Assembly: GCF_015207375.1 (NCBI RefSeq)
Contig: NZ_JADEWY010000011.1
Location: 1 to 64,000 of the forward strand
Length of the DNA: 64,000 bases
From: Coleofasciculus sp. LEGE 07092
Lineage (GTDB): Bacteria; Cyanobacteriota; Cyanobacteriia; Cyanobacteriales; Coleofasciculaceae
Direction of reading: 5' to 3'
Position numbers and translations under genes: made by a program. Every line of letters begins with the position of its first letter. The stretch's first letter is position 1. Below, piece after piece: positions 26,944 to 33,835 of the stretch. The notes beneath the pieces were generated by a model. That model was not told the DNA's origin. It made no database searches and saw nothing but the letters and a program-made list of their open reading frames with translations.

Positions 26944-27130
26944 CTAGTAGAGTACTGCCAGATTGTTCAGGCTGGAGGCGACATCGGGATGCTCCTCTCC
27001 CAGCAGGCGTTTTCTCAATTCTAAAGCTTGCAGATACAACGGCTCGGCTTCGGCGTACCTTCCTTGAGAATAGTAGAGTAAAGCCAGATTGTTCAGGCTT
27101 AAAGCGACATCGGGATGCTCTTCTCCTAAG
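25440..27130. repeat. 126-bp tandem DNA repeats coding for TPRs
   Basis: About 13 units of 126 bases, highly similar at nucleotide level (CTCTAAAGCTTGCAGATACA, GGCTCGGCTTCGGC, CCTTGAGACTTGTAGAG recur). This implies recent expansion by recombination, and the copy number probably varies between strains. Confidence 0.9.
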
Positions 27131-29709
27131 CGTCCTCTCGCTGTTATCAAACATTGCTCGATCCAAGGTTCTGCCCGACTGTAGGCTCCTTGACCCATGT
27201 AAAACTGCCCTAAGCCACAAAACGGCGAAATTAAGTCTTCATCACTAAACCAGTCCTTCTGGTGTTCTGCGGCTTCGACAAGGTGGGGGATAGTGGGTGC
27301 GGCGGCGATGATATCTTGTTGCGTCGGGGTTTCGGGAATTTGCCGTGCGGCGGCTGCCATCGCCTGACAGAACCCTCGTTTGAGTTGCTCTGCCTCGGCT
27401 AATTGTGCCAACTTAATCCTCAAGAATTCTCGAATTAGTTGATGCAGTTGATAGCTCCCTTGACCACGACGCTCTAGTAAACTGAGATTCAGCAGCGCTT
27501 CATCTCTAGCATCCTCTAACGATTCCTTTTCTTGGTCGGGCAAAGATTGCTCCACCAACGACCAAGGAATGGGCGCAAGCGCAAACAGACTGAGCAGACA
27601 AGCTAATTGTTGAGCTAACTCATCAAGTTCCTGCCAACTCAACTCAAAGGCAGCAGCAACTCCCAACCGTGCCGTCATATCTTCAGAGCGCTGTTGCAGC
27701 GAACGATGCTCTAATCCTAATCGTTGCCGCATTTGAGCGAGGGACAAATCCGGTTTGCGCTTCAAATACCGCCCTACCAACTCCAACCCCAAGGGCAAAT
27801 ATCCCAACTCTGCACACAGTTGTTTAGCTTGGTCGAGTTCCCTATGGATGCGCTCCTCCCCAACAAATGACACCAACAGCTTTATCGCCGCATCTTCAGG
27901 GAGAACCTCCAAGCGTAGCAACTCAAAAGATTCCCCTAACCCTTGTCGTCGGGTTGTAATCAGTACTTTAAATCGAGGTTCGGCTGGGGGCAAATAGGGC
28001 TTGATTGTTTCATAGCTCCTGACATCATCGAATACCAGCAGTACCTCACCCCCTCGCCAATGCCGCCAGCAGTAAGCCACCTGTTCTGGCAAATCCAGCC
28101 CGTCTGGTATCTGCACATCTAACTGAACCCTGGCAAAGCTGATAATTTGAGTTCCTACATCGGCTTCCGCTGCCTGCAACCAGCACAATCCTCCGGGGTA
28201 AGTCCCCTGTTCCTGATGAGACTGGGCATATTGCAGCGCTAGTTCAGTTTTGCCAACGCCTCCCATTCCAGCAATGGCACAAATGGCGACTCGTTCCTTC
28301 TGCTGCAACTGTTCGTGTAGTGTTTTGAGGGCTTCATCCCGCCCGACGAATTGAATAACACCACTGCGCGGTAGATTCGAGGGAATCTCTTCTGGACGAA
28401 TACCAGCAATGGTAGGGGTAGCAAACAGTTGACCGCCCTGATTATCTCGCCAGCGCAGATAGAGAACTGGACGATACCACTGGTTGCCGTCAGCCCCCAT
28501 CGCCTCTCGTCCCTGATTGACAGCTACAGTGAGAGAATCTTTCTGCCCCAAAGACCGATAAAACTGTTCGGCAAACTTAGTAGCCGCCTCGACACTGACC
28601 GAGTATTGCATCGCCACCACTGCCGGAACGCGATGACCGATTAAGTTTTGCGCTGTGCCATTAAATACGGATTCTCCAGCGACTGCCATTCCCGATTGAC
28701 AGGCACTCAGCACCACCAAAGCCACCCCACCCGTTTGATGAGTACCGTCGCTTAAACGAGTCTGGTGTAGCAGCGTTCCCAATTCTTTGGCACTGATATA
28801 ATCGGCTTCACCCTCCTCATCCTCAAACACCAGATATCCTTGAGGGTCAGGCAGTGGAGCAAGACAAGCTTCTTTTTTACAGCGTTCGACCTTGATTCCC
28901 TTATACATCGCACCGCACTGCTGACACCGCTTGCCAAACAAACCGTGTCCGTCAAAGTGCAGAACGTGGGGCGCTTCCTTGCCTCGGTTTTCGGTGAGAT
29001 ACGTTCTCAGTTCCTGGAAGGTGGGATACTCCAGTTCCCTCAGACAAATATGTCCGGCATCGCTTGCCTTCTCCAGTCCTTTACGAATCGCTTGCTGTTC
29101 CTGTTTCGAGAGCCGTTTGAGTCCCATTTGTGAGTCAAACGCTGCCGATGACACCAACAGCACATTCACCTGTTCGACTGGCGGTAAGGAAGGTGGTGCA
29201 GTATCGTGGGCAATGTATCGAGAGAAACCGAGCTGGTGATGGAGTAAAAAACGCTGCCCATCATGCAGCAGTTCCCAAGGGTAATCGGCTAGACGCGATC
29301 GCTGTACTGCATCCGCTTCTAACTTTAACTGCACCAGCAGTTGGGTATTTTTTTCTTCGGCTTGGCGCAGTGAGGAATGTAAGGCTCTCTCGACCTTAGA
29401 ACCGGGAGGAAACAGGGCGCGATAAAGTTCTTTACCAATACTGGCTTGATAATCGGGATGGAACGTTGTCCGGTCAGCCGCCAAAATCTCAGCCTCAACC
29501 ATCCATTCCTGTTCACCCTCTCCCACAAAGCTCTCCGAACGGAAGCTGGCACTTTCCAGCGTTTTGATCAGAGTGATTCGCCTATCTTGAGAACCGTCAC
29601 AGAACGGCAGTGATGACTCCGTTTCCCCCTCACCCGCTGGCGATTGAGTGACGATAACTTTAAACCGAGTGGCATCAATGGGTGAGAGGTATAACTCAAA
29701 TAGTTCCAT
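26944..29709 (-). CDS. CHAT protease-NB-ARC (STAND) protein, interrupted
   Basis: 921 residues. The CHAT caspase-like domain (about 90-430) has His255 in HFDGHG and Cys337 in LSACQSG; between them is a four-Cys zinc ribbon (Cys262, 265, 277, 282). NB-ARC NTPase: FVGRDEAL, P-loop GMGGVGKTEL (481-490), Walker B VLLVFDDV (DD 561-562) and ITTRRQ sensor. Then winged-helix and helical parts and two TPRs, ending LAVLY with TAG. TCT CAA (SQ) then continues the repeat consensus, so TAG replaces the Tyr codon TAT. The original protein would be about 1431 residues: a sensor (TPR), switch (NTPase) and protease effector. Probable operon with Trypco2 upstream. Confidence 0.9.
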   Translation of the reverse strand: MELFELYLSPIDATRFKVIVTQSPAGEGETESSLPFCDGSQDRRITLIKTLESASFRSESFVGEGEQEWMVEAEILAADRTTFHPDYQASIGKELYRALFPPGSKVERALHSSLRQAEEKNTQLLVQLKLEADAVQRSRLADYPWELLHDGQRFLLHHQLGFSRYIAHDTAPPSLPPVEQVNVLLVSSAAFDSQMGLKRLSKQEQQAIRKGLEKASDAGHICLRELEYPTFQELRTYLTENRGKEAPHVLHFDGHGLFGKRCQQCGAMYKGIKVERCKKEACLAPLPDPQGYLVFEDEEGEADYISAKELGTLLHQTRLSDGTHQTGGVALVVLSACQSGMAVAGESVFNGTAQNLIGHRVPAVVAMQYSVSVEAATKFAEQFYRSLGQKDSLTVAVNQGREAMGADGNQWYRPVLYLRWRDNQGGQLFATPTIAGIRPEEIPSNLPRSGVIQFVGRDEALKTLHEQLQQKERVAICAIAGMGGVGKTELALQYAQSHQEQGTYPGGLCWLQAAEADVGTQIISFARVQLDVQIPDGLDLPEQVAYCWRHWRGGEVLLVFDDVRSYETIKPYLPPAEPRFKVLITTRRQGLGESFELLRLEVLPEDAAIKLLVSFVGEERIHRELDQAKQLCAELGYLPLGLELVGRYLKRKPDLSLAQMRQRLGLEHRSLQQRSEDMTARLGVAAAFELSWQELDELAQQLACLLSLFALAPIPWSLVEQSLPDQEKESLEDARDEALLNLSLLERRGQGSYQLHQLIREFLRIKLAQLAEAEQLKRGFCQAMAAAARQIPETPTQQDIIAAAPTIPHLVEAAEHQKDWFSDEDLISPFCGLGQFYMGQGAYSRAEPWIEQCLITARGRLGEEHPDVALSLNNLALLYYSQGRYAEAEPLYLQALELRKRLLGEEHPDVASSLNNLAVLY

Positions 29710-29721
29710 GAGTCTGCTGGC

Positions 29722-30099
29722 TTATGTTCCGAAGCCTTCGTTTAAGTTCGCGTCGCTATCGCCTTTCAAGATTCCATCAATACTTTTCTCCACCAGTTCG
29801 TTCAAGCGTTCCGGATGGCGTTTTTTGTACAGACCCAAAAGAGTTTCTTTGTTAACAATAGGAGAAAGCTTAACCTTGACTTTTTGTACATCATCCCGAC
29901 TACCTCCCCCACCTAAGTCTACGACGTAGATTTTTATTCCTCCCTTGGCTTCCTTCTTTACCGTTACTTGGAGTTCGAGTTCCACCTCATCCACACTCAA
30001 CAGGGGAATGTCAGTCTCGCCTTCCAGGGAGGGAGCAAGTAGTTCCCGCTTCACCTGCTCAATCAGTTCCGCCAGCCCGATGGTGCTTTCTTCTGCCAC
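29722..30099 (-). CDS. Trypco2 family protein
   Basis: A 125-residue protein starting at GTG 30099 with AGGAG about 10 bases upstream. GLAELIEQVKRELLAP, then VELELQVTVKKEAKGGIKIY and the DLGGGGSRDDVQKVKVKL strand pattern identify the trypsin-co-occurring domain 2 (Trypco2). The family accompanies trypsin-like or CHAT effectors and STAND NTPases in predicted NTP-dependent conflict systems. It precedes the CHAT-NB-ARC gene by 12 bases. A helical C-terminal extension (KKRHPERLNELVEKSIDGIL) is present. The precise role of Trypco2 is unknown. Confidence 0.85.
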   Translation of the reverse strand: MAEESTIGLAELIEQVKRELLAPSLEGETDIPLLSVDEVELELQVTVKKEAKGGIKIYVVDLGGGGSRDDVQKVKVKLSPIVNKETLLGLYKKRHPERLNELVEKSIDGILKGDSDANLNEGFGT

Positions 30100-30235
30100 G
30101 CTGCAATTACTCCTGTATCGGTTGGTTTAATTCTCTACACTCTGAATTTCTGGAGCTTTTCAGGCGCTTAACCCATGCTCTCCAGTTCTTTTATAGCCTA
30201 GTCAAGCCGACAAGATATAGCAACAGACATATCGG

Positions 30236-30302
30236 TTAGGACATTATATTTAGCCGTAAAGGGAACAGGGAACAAGCAAAAGGCAACAGAGAAATGTCCT
30301 AA
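30236..30302. repeat. Short element with TTAGGACATT inverted ends
   Basis: TTAGGACATT at the left is mirrored by AATGTCCTAA at the right, 67 bases in all, with a purine-rich inside (GGGAACAGGGAACAAGC). It is probably a small non-autonomous repeat; no target duplication was established. Confidence 0.5.
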
Positions 30303-30308
30303 CAATTG

Positions 30309-30332
30309 AGGCTTCTGCTATAGCAGAAGCCT
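30309..30332. terminator. Hairpin
   Basis: AGGCTTCTGC-TATA-GCAGAAGCCT, a perfect 10-bp stem. It overlaps the start of the hsdR-like fragment. No T run follows, so termination is only a possibility. Confidence 0.4.
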
Positions 30333-30409
30333 ACGAAAACCGACAAATTGACACCCAAGTAGCCCTAAGCGAGTTTGAAAAGCTAGCTCACTTGCGAGAA
30401 TTGCGCTGA
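30317..30409 (+). pseudogene. hsdR-like relic, C-terminal part
   Basis: 30 codons: AIAEAYENRQIDTQVALSEF, then EKLAHLRELR and stop. The pattern EAYENRQIDTQ-AL-EF--LA resembles the helical C-terminal end of type I restriction R subunits. No start codon. It may derive from the same gene as the relic at 24876-25004, which would make the DNA in between an insertion or replacement. Confidence 0.45.
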
Positions 30410-30509
30410 AACTGCTACTACTCCCCATTTCCTATTCCCTTTTCCCTGAGGCGAATCACCCGATTCAGGATTAAATAGTAGGAGTCTCTAGAGTCAGTAT
30501 TAACCCTTT

Positions 30510-32120
30510 GTGTCTGAACCCTCAAAACCTTCTCGTTCCCTCGCCGGAATTGCCGGAATTGTAGCCGTTGCTACCCTGATCAGTAAAATCTTTGGACTGG
30601 TGCGCGAACAAGCGATCGCGGCAGCCTTTGGTGTAGGTGCGGTTGTCAACGCCTACGCCTACGCCTACGTTATTCCCGGATTTTTACTCATCTTACTGGG
30701 TGGGATTAACGGACCGTTTCACAGCGCCCTTGTTAGCGTTTTGGCAAAGCGGGATAAATCGGACGCTGCCCCCTTGGTGGAAACCGTGACGACTCTGGTT
30801 AGCGGCATTCTGCTATTAGTCACCCTTGTCCTAATTCTCTTTGCTGGAACCTTCATTGATATTTTGGCACCCGGTTTGGATGAGACAACCCGTGCGATCG
30901 CCATCCAGCAACTACAAATTATGGCACCGTTAGCCGTCCTTGCTGGACTCATTGGTATCGGTTTCGGCACCCTCAATGCTTCTGATCACTATTGGTTGCC
31001 CAGTGTCAGTCCTCTATTTTCCAGTTTGGCAGTCGTACTCGGTGTTGGCTGGTTGGCGTTCTCATTAGGAGGACAAATTGACAATCCTCAATACCTCCAA
31101 CTCGGCGGTATGGTTTTAGCCGGCGGAACGTTAGCTGGTGCAATTTGGCAGTGGTTGATGCAACTCATCGCTCAGTGGCGTTCTGGGATGGGTAAGCTGC
31201 GCCTGCGGTTTAACTGGCGTATTCCGGGTGTCATGGATGTGATGCGAGTTATGGCACCCGCTACCCTATCGTCGGGGATGCTACACATTAACGTTTACAC
31301 CGATTTGTTTTTTGCATCCTTTATCCCCAATGCAGCAGCAGCCATGCGGTATGCCAACTTTATTGTATTAACGCCGGTGGGCATTATTTCCAATATGATC
31401 TTAGTGCCAATGCTGCCTGTATTCTCCCGACTAGCGGCACCAGAAAATTGGTCAGATCTAAAACTCCGCATTCGTCAGGGATTGCTGCTCACTGCCCTCA
31501 CCATGTTACCCCTGACTGCCATCTTTCTATCCCTATCCGTTCCCATCGTGCGAGTTATTTACGAACGCTACGCCTTTGAAAAAGAAGCCTCTCTGGTTGT
31601 TGCTCCCGTTTTAATGGCATATGGTCTAGGTATGTTCTTTTATCTAGGACGAGATGTTTTAGTCCGGGTATTTTATGCTTTGGGGGATGGTGAAACGCCC
31701 TTTCGCATTAGCATGGCAAACATTTTTCTGAATGCTCTGCTCGATTATCTATTAGTCAATGCCTTTGCCACACCCGGTTTAGTCCTGGCAACCATTGGAG
31801 TTAACATTACCTCAATGGGGTGGCTGTTGTGGATATTGAACCGCAGACTTAATGGTTTACCCTTAGCAGAATGGGGTTTAGCACTTTTGGCGCTAACCGG
31901 TAGCAGTTTGGTTGCTGGATTAGGGAGTTGGGGCGTTAGCTGGGGCTGGCAGCAATGGTTTGGCAGTGGCAATCTACTTCTTCAACTCTTACAAATCAGT
32001 CTTTCTATGCTAGTTGCCTTCGCTATCTTTGCCGTCTTCGTCGTACAACTCAAGTTACCCGAAGTCGATATTCTAGTCTCCCGCCTCCGTCAGAAGTTTG
32101 GTAAACGAACGTCTCGTTAA
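30510..32120 (+). CDS. murJ: Lipid II flippase MurJ
   Basis: A 536-residue membrane protein of the MOP superfamily with about 14 helices. It flips lipid II across the plasma membrane for peptidoglycan synthesis. The start is GTG at 30510 (MSEPSKPSRSLAGIAGI). Family signatures: ISKIFGLVREQAIAAAFGVG near residue 24 and IPGFLLILLGGINGPFHSAL around 55. The C-terminus VSRLRQKFGKRTSR is basic. Normal length. Confidence 0.93.
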   Translation: MSEPSKPSRSLAGIAGIVAVATLISKIFGLVREQAIAAAFGVGAVVNAYAYAYVIPGFLLILLGGINGPFHSALVSVLAKRDKSDAAPLVETVTTLVSGILLLVTLVLILFAGTFIDILAPGLDETTRAIAIQQLQIMAPLAVLAGLIGIGFGTLNASDHYWLPSVSPLFSSLAVVLGVGWLAFSLGGQIDNPQYLQLGGMVLAGGTLAGAIWQWLMQLIAQWRSGMGKLRLRFNWRIPGVMDVMRVMAPATLSSGMLHINVYTDLFFASFIPNAAAAMRYANFIVLTPVGIISNMILVPMLPVFSRLAAPENWSDLKLRIRQGLLLTALTMLPLTAIFLSLSVPIVRVIYERYAFEKEASLVVAPVLMAYGLGMFFYLGRDVLVRVFYALGDGETPFRISMANIFLNALLDYLLVNAFATPGLVLATIGVNITSMGWLLWILNRRLNGLPLAEWGLALLALTGSSLVAGLGSWGVSWGWQQWFGSGNLLLQLLQISLSMLVAFAIFAVFVVQLKLPEVDILVSRLRQKFGKRTSR

Positions 32121-32342
32121 TGCAGATTCTTTTTTTAAATAGCGCTGTCCGTTTTTCATGACAATCCGAACCCTTCCTGTGGTGGGCTTTTCTGATGACA
32201 CAAAGGTGCCAGATGCCGTCGCTACAGTCTGCTTTTGGGCAACGGCAGCATCAATTCCTTGTGGGGTAACTTCTGCTTGCAACCCTGGGGCAATAGCTCT
32301 AGATATGAACTCAGAAAAACCATTCCTCCGAAGCCAGTCCGA
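32073..32342 (-). pseudogene. Open fragment convergent with murJ
   Basis: Minus-strand frame open from after a TAA at 32343 to its stop at 32073; its last 48 bases overlap murJ. It reads SDWLRRNGFSEFISRAIAPG, then LQAEVTPQGIDAAVAQKQTV and VRIVMKNGQRYLKKESALTR. There is a TTG at 32282 but no good ribosome site. The sequence is coding-like; it may be a gene tail or a small hypothetical gene. Confidence 0.35.
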
Positions 32343-32375
32343 TTACTCAATTGGCTGTCACGAAACAATCTGTAC

Positions 32376-32606
32376 TTAAACGTCCCATTCGCGGCATACC
32401 GTCAGAAGTCTGTCTAGGGTTTCTTCCAAATCTTTCCACTCACTAAATAACAAATCTGCTTCCCTTGGCGCTAACGAAACATCGGCATCCAAGTCATTCA
32501 ACAAAATCTCTCCATCCCATTCTTCAAAGAAGAGTGAATCATCCCACTCTTGTAATAGAATTTCCACATCTTGTTTGCCTAATGATCTGTTTCCTAGTCC
32601 TTTCAT
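32376..32606 (-). CDS. Small acidic hypothetical protein
   Basis: A 76-residue protein with an ATG preceded by GGAGAA at 6 bases, which supports translation. It is very acidic and Trp-rich, with a repeated E-W-D pattern (LLQEWDDSLFFEEWDGEILL, then FSEWKDLEETLDRLLTVCRE). No membrane segment. I do not recognise it. Confidence 0.55.
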   Translation of the reverse strand: MKGLGNRSLGKQDVEILLQEWDDSLFFEEWDGEILLNDLDADVSLAPREADLLFSEWKDLEETLDRLLTVCREWDV

Positions 32607-33066
32607 GGTTAATTCTCCAGATAATTCCCGGATAACTAAAAATGTTGAGTTGAATTACCCTTTTAATGATCGCTCTATCTCCAGAAAAAAACTGTAATTT
32701 AGTAACTTCAAAAGAGTGATTCTCATCACAGAAAAATATGATATATGGATAAATAATTTGTGATTTAAATAAATTGGATTAGTGATGTATATCACAGGAA
32801 AAGAATCCTGAACTTACACCGTCAACTACCAGCTAATGGAAGGGGTTTACCGCCAGAAAAAAAGGCAGGACTAGCAGAGAAATAAATCCTACGTTTACTT
32901 TAACTTTTTTTCGTTTTCTTTACAAGAGTTTACAAAATTAGGTCTAATTAATCCAACCGACTCAATTATTAATCAATGGTGTTCAGTTTGTGATACTCTG
33001 ATAGAGTCAACCGTATCTTCTCTTCTGCTTCCCCAGCGTTCTCTCACGCTGGTGGTTTCTTAAATA
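32607..33066. other. AT-rich intergenic region
   Basis: 460 bases, AT-rich, with no coding frame on either strand. It holds the upstream region of the small acidic gene and perhaps the promoter of the 64-residue frame that follows. GAGTTTACAAAATTAGGTCT-like promoter-poor sequence; nothing specific recognised. Confidence 0.4.
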
Positions 33067-33261
33067 ATGTCTACCTACCTTTACGGCAAAGCAAGCAGTA
33101 AAGTCAGTAAAATGTCAATCAGGGAACAACTCGTCCGTCTGAAACTGGGATTAATCTTGCTGTGGAATAAACTCAGACTCTTCGCAAAATATCGGCAGAA
33201 GTTTTACCTAAAGCTTATCTGGGTAGAATTGCTTAGTTTTCCCAGCCGCGTGTTTGGTTAA
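33067..33261 (+). CDS. Small basic hypothetical protein
   Basis: A 64-residue frame rich in Lys, Leu and aromatic residues (SIREQLVRLKLGLILLWNKL, RLFAKYRQKFYLKLIWVELL). It could form amphipathic helices that bind membrane. There is no Shine-Dalgarno before the ATG. It may be a true small protein or a chance frame. Confidence 0.3.
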   Translation: MSTYLYGKASSKVSKMSIREQLVRLKLGLILLWNKLRLFAKYRQKFYLKLIWVELLSFPSRVFG

Positions 33262-33274
33262 GACAATTTAATGA

Positions 33275-33817
33275 TTAACCCAGTTGTAGCTGACAAATGA
33301 CTTGCCAGTCTTCTACATCCTCTCGGCTGCGAACTTGTGGCGGCGTAGAAATCGCTCTTATCTCATCAAACACCACCTCTGACTGAGGAAAAACTAACTC
33401 CGTCACTAATTTTCGTTGAGTTTTCTCGCTCAATGGCTTATAAATCAAACTTAAATGAGGATTGAGAAGGTAATCTGAGGGTTTGGCACAGTGACAGCGC
33501 AGGGTTTCGGAAATCTGGCTTAGACTTTCCGAAGCATAAAACTGCACAAATAACGTTTTAGTAAATTCATTACTATAGTCGAGCTTATTTACCCTTAAGG
33601 TTAAGGGGTGAACTCCATCAATCGCCTGATCAATCAGTGCAGCCGGAGAGTCTGTGAGACTACACTGTCCTGTATAGATCGTAACGTGGGGAGTAAACAG
33701 AGGAGCATCGTACTCTTTGGCAAGAAAATTGAGGGTTTCCTGAAAAAATACCCGATCTTCTGCTGACGGCATTAACCAAAATGCTATTTTAGTTTTCACG
33801 GTTTTTAGAGTCAACAT
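33275..33817 (-). CDS. Cyclic phosphodiesterase-like 2H phosphoesterase
   Basis: A 180-residue protein with the two H-x-T/S-x motifs of the 2H superfamily: PHVTIYTG (about residue 43) and NPHLSLIYKP (about 120). The start AFWLMPSAEDRVFFQETLNF resembles the plant/cyanobacterial CPDase-like group, which opens 2',3'-cyclic phosphates of ADP-ribose or RNA. Cytosolic. It lies 18 bases after the long acidic gene on the same strand, so co-transcription is likely. Confidence 0.82.
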   Translation of the reverse strand: MLTLKTVKTKIAFWLMPSAEDRVFFQETLNFLAKEYDAPLFTPHVTIYTGQCSLTDSPAALIDQAIDGVHPLTLRVNKLDYSNEFTKTLFVQFYASESLSQISETLRCHCAKPSDYLLNPHLSLIYKPLSEKTQRKLVTELVFPQSEVVFDEIRAISTPPQVRSREDVEDWQVICQLQLG

Positions 33818-33835
33818 CGATAAGCCGTTGTCCCA

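Noticed and set aside
25440..27130. Regular repeats that could suggest a CRISPR array
   Set aside because: Unit is 126 bp with no unique spacers and translates into 42-residue TPRs.
26615..27220. 201-codon minus-strand frame with RSRAVVSASFRVEKTPAGRG repeats
   Set aside because: Alternate frame of the 126-bp TPR-coding repeats; repetition follows from the DNA.
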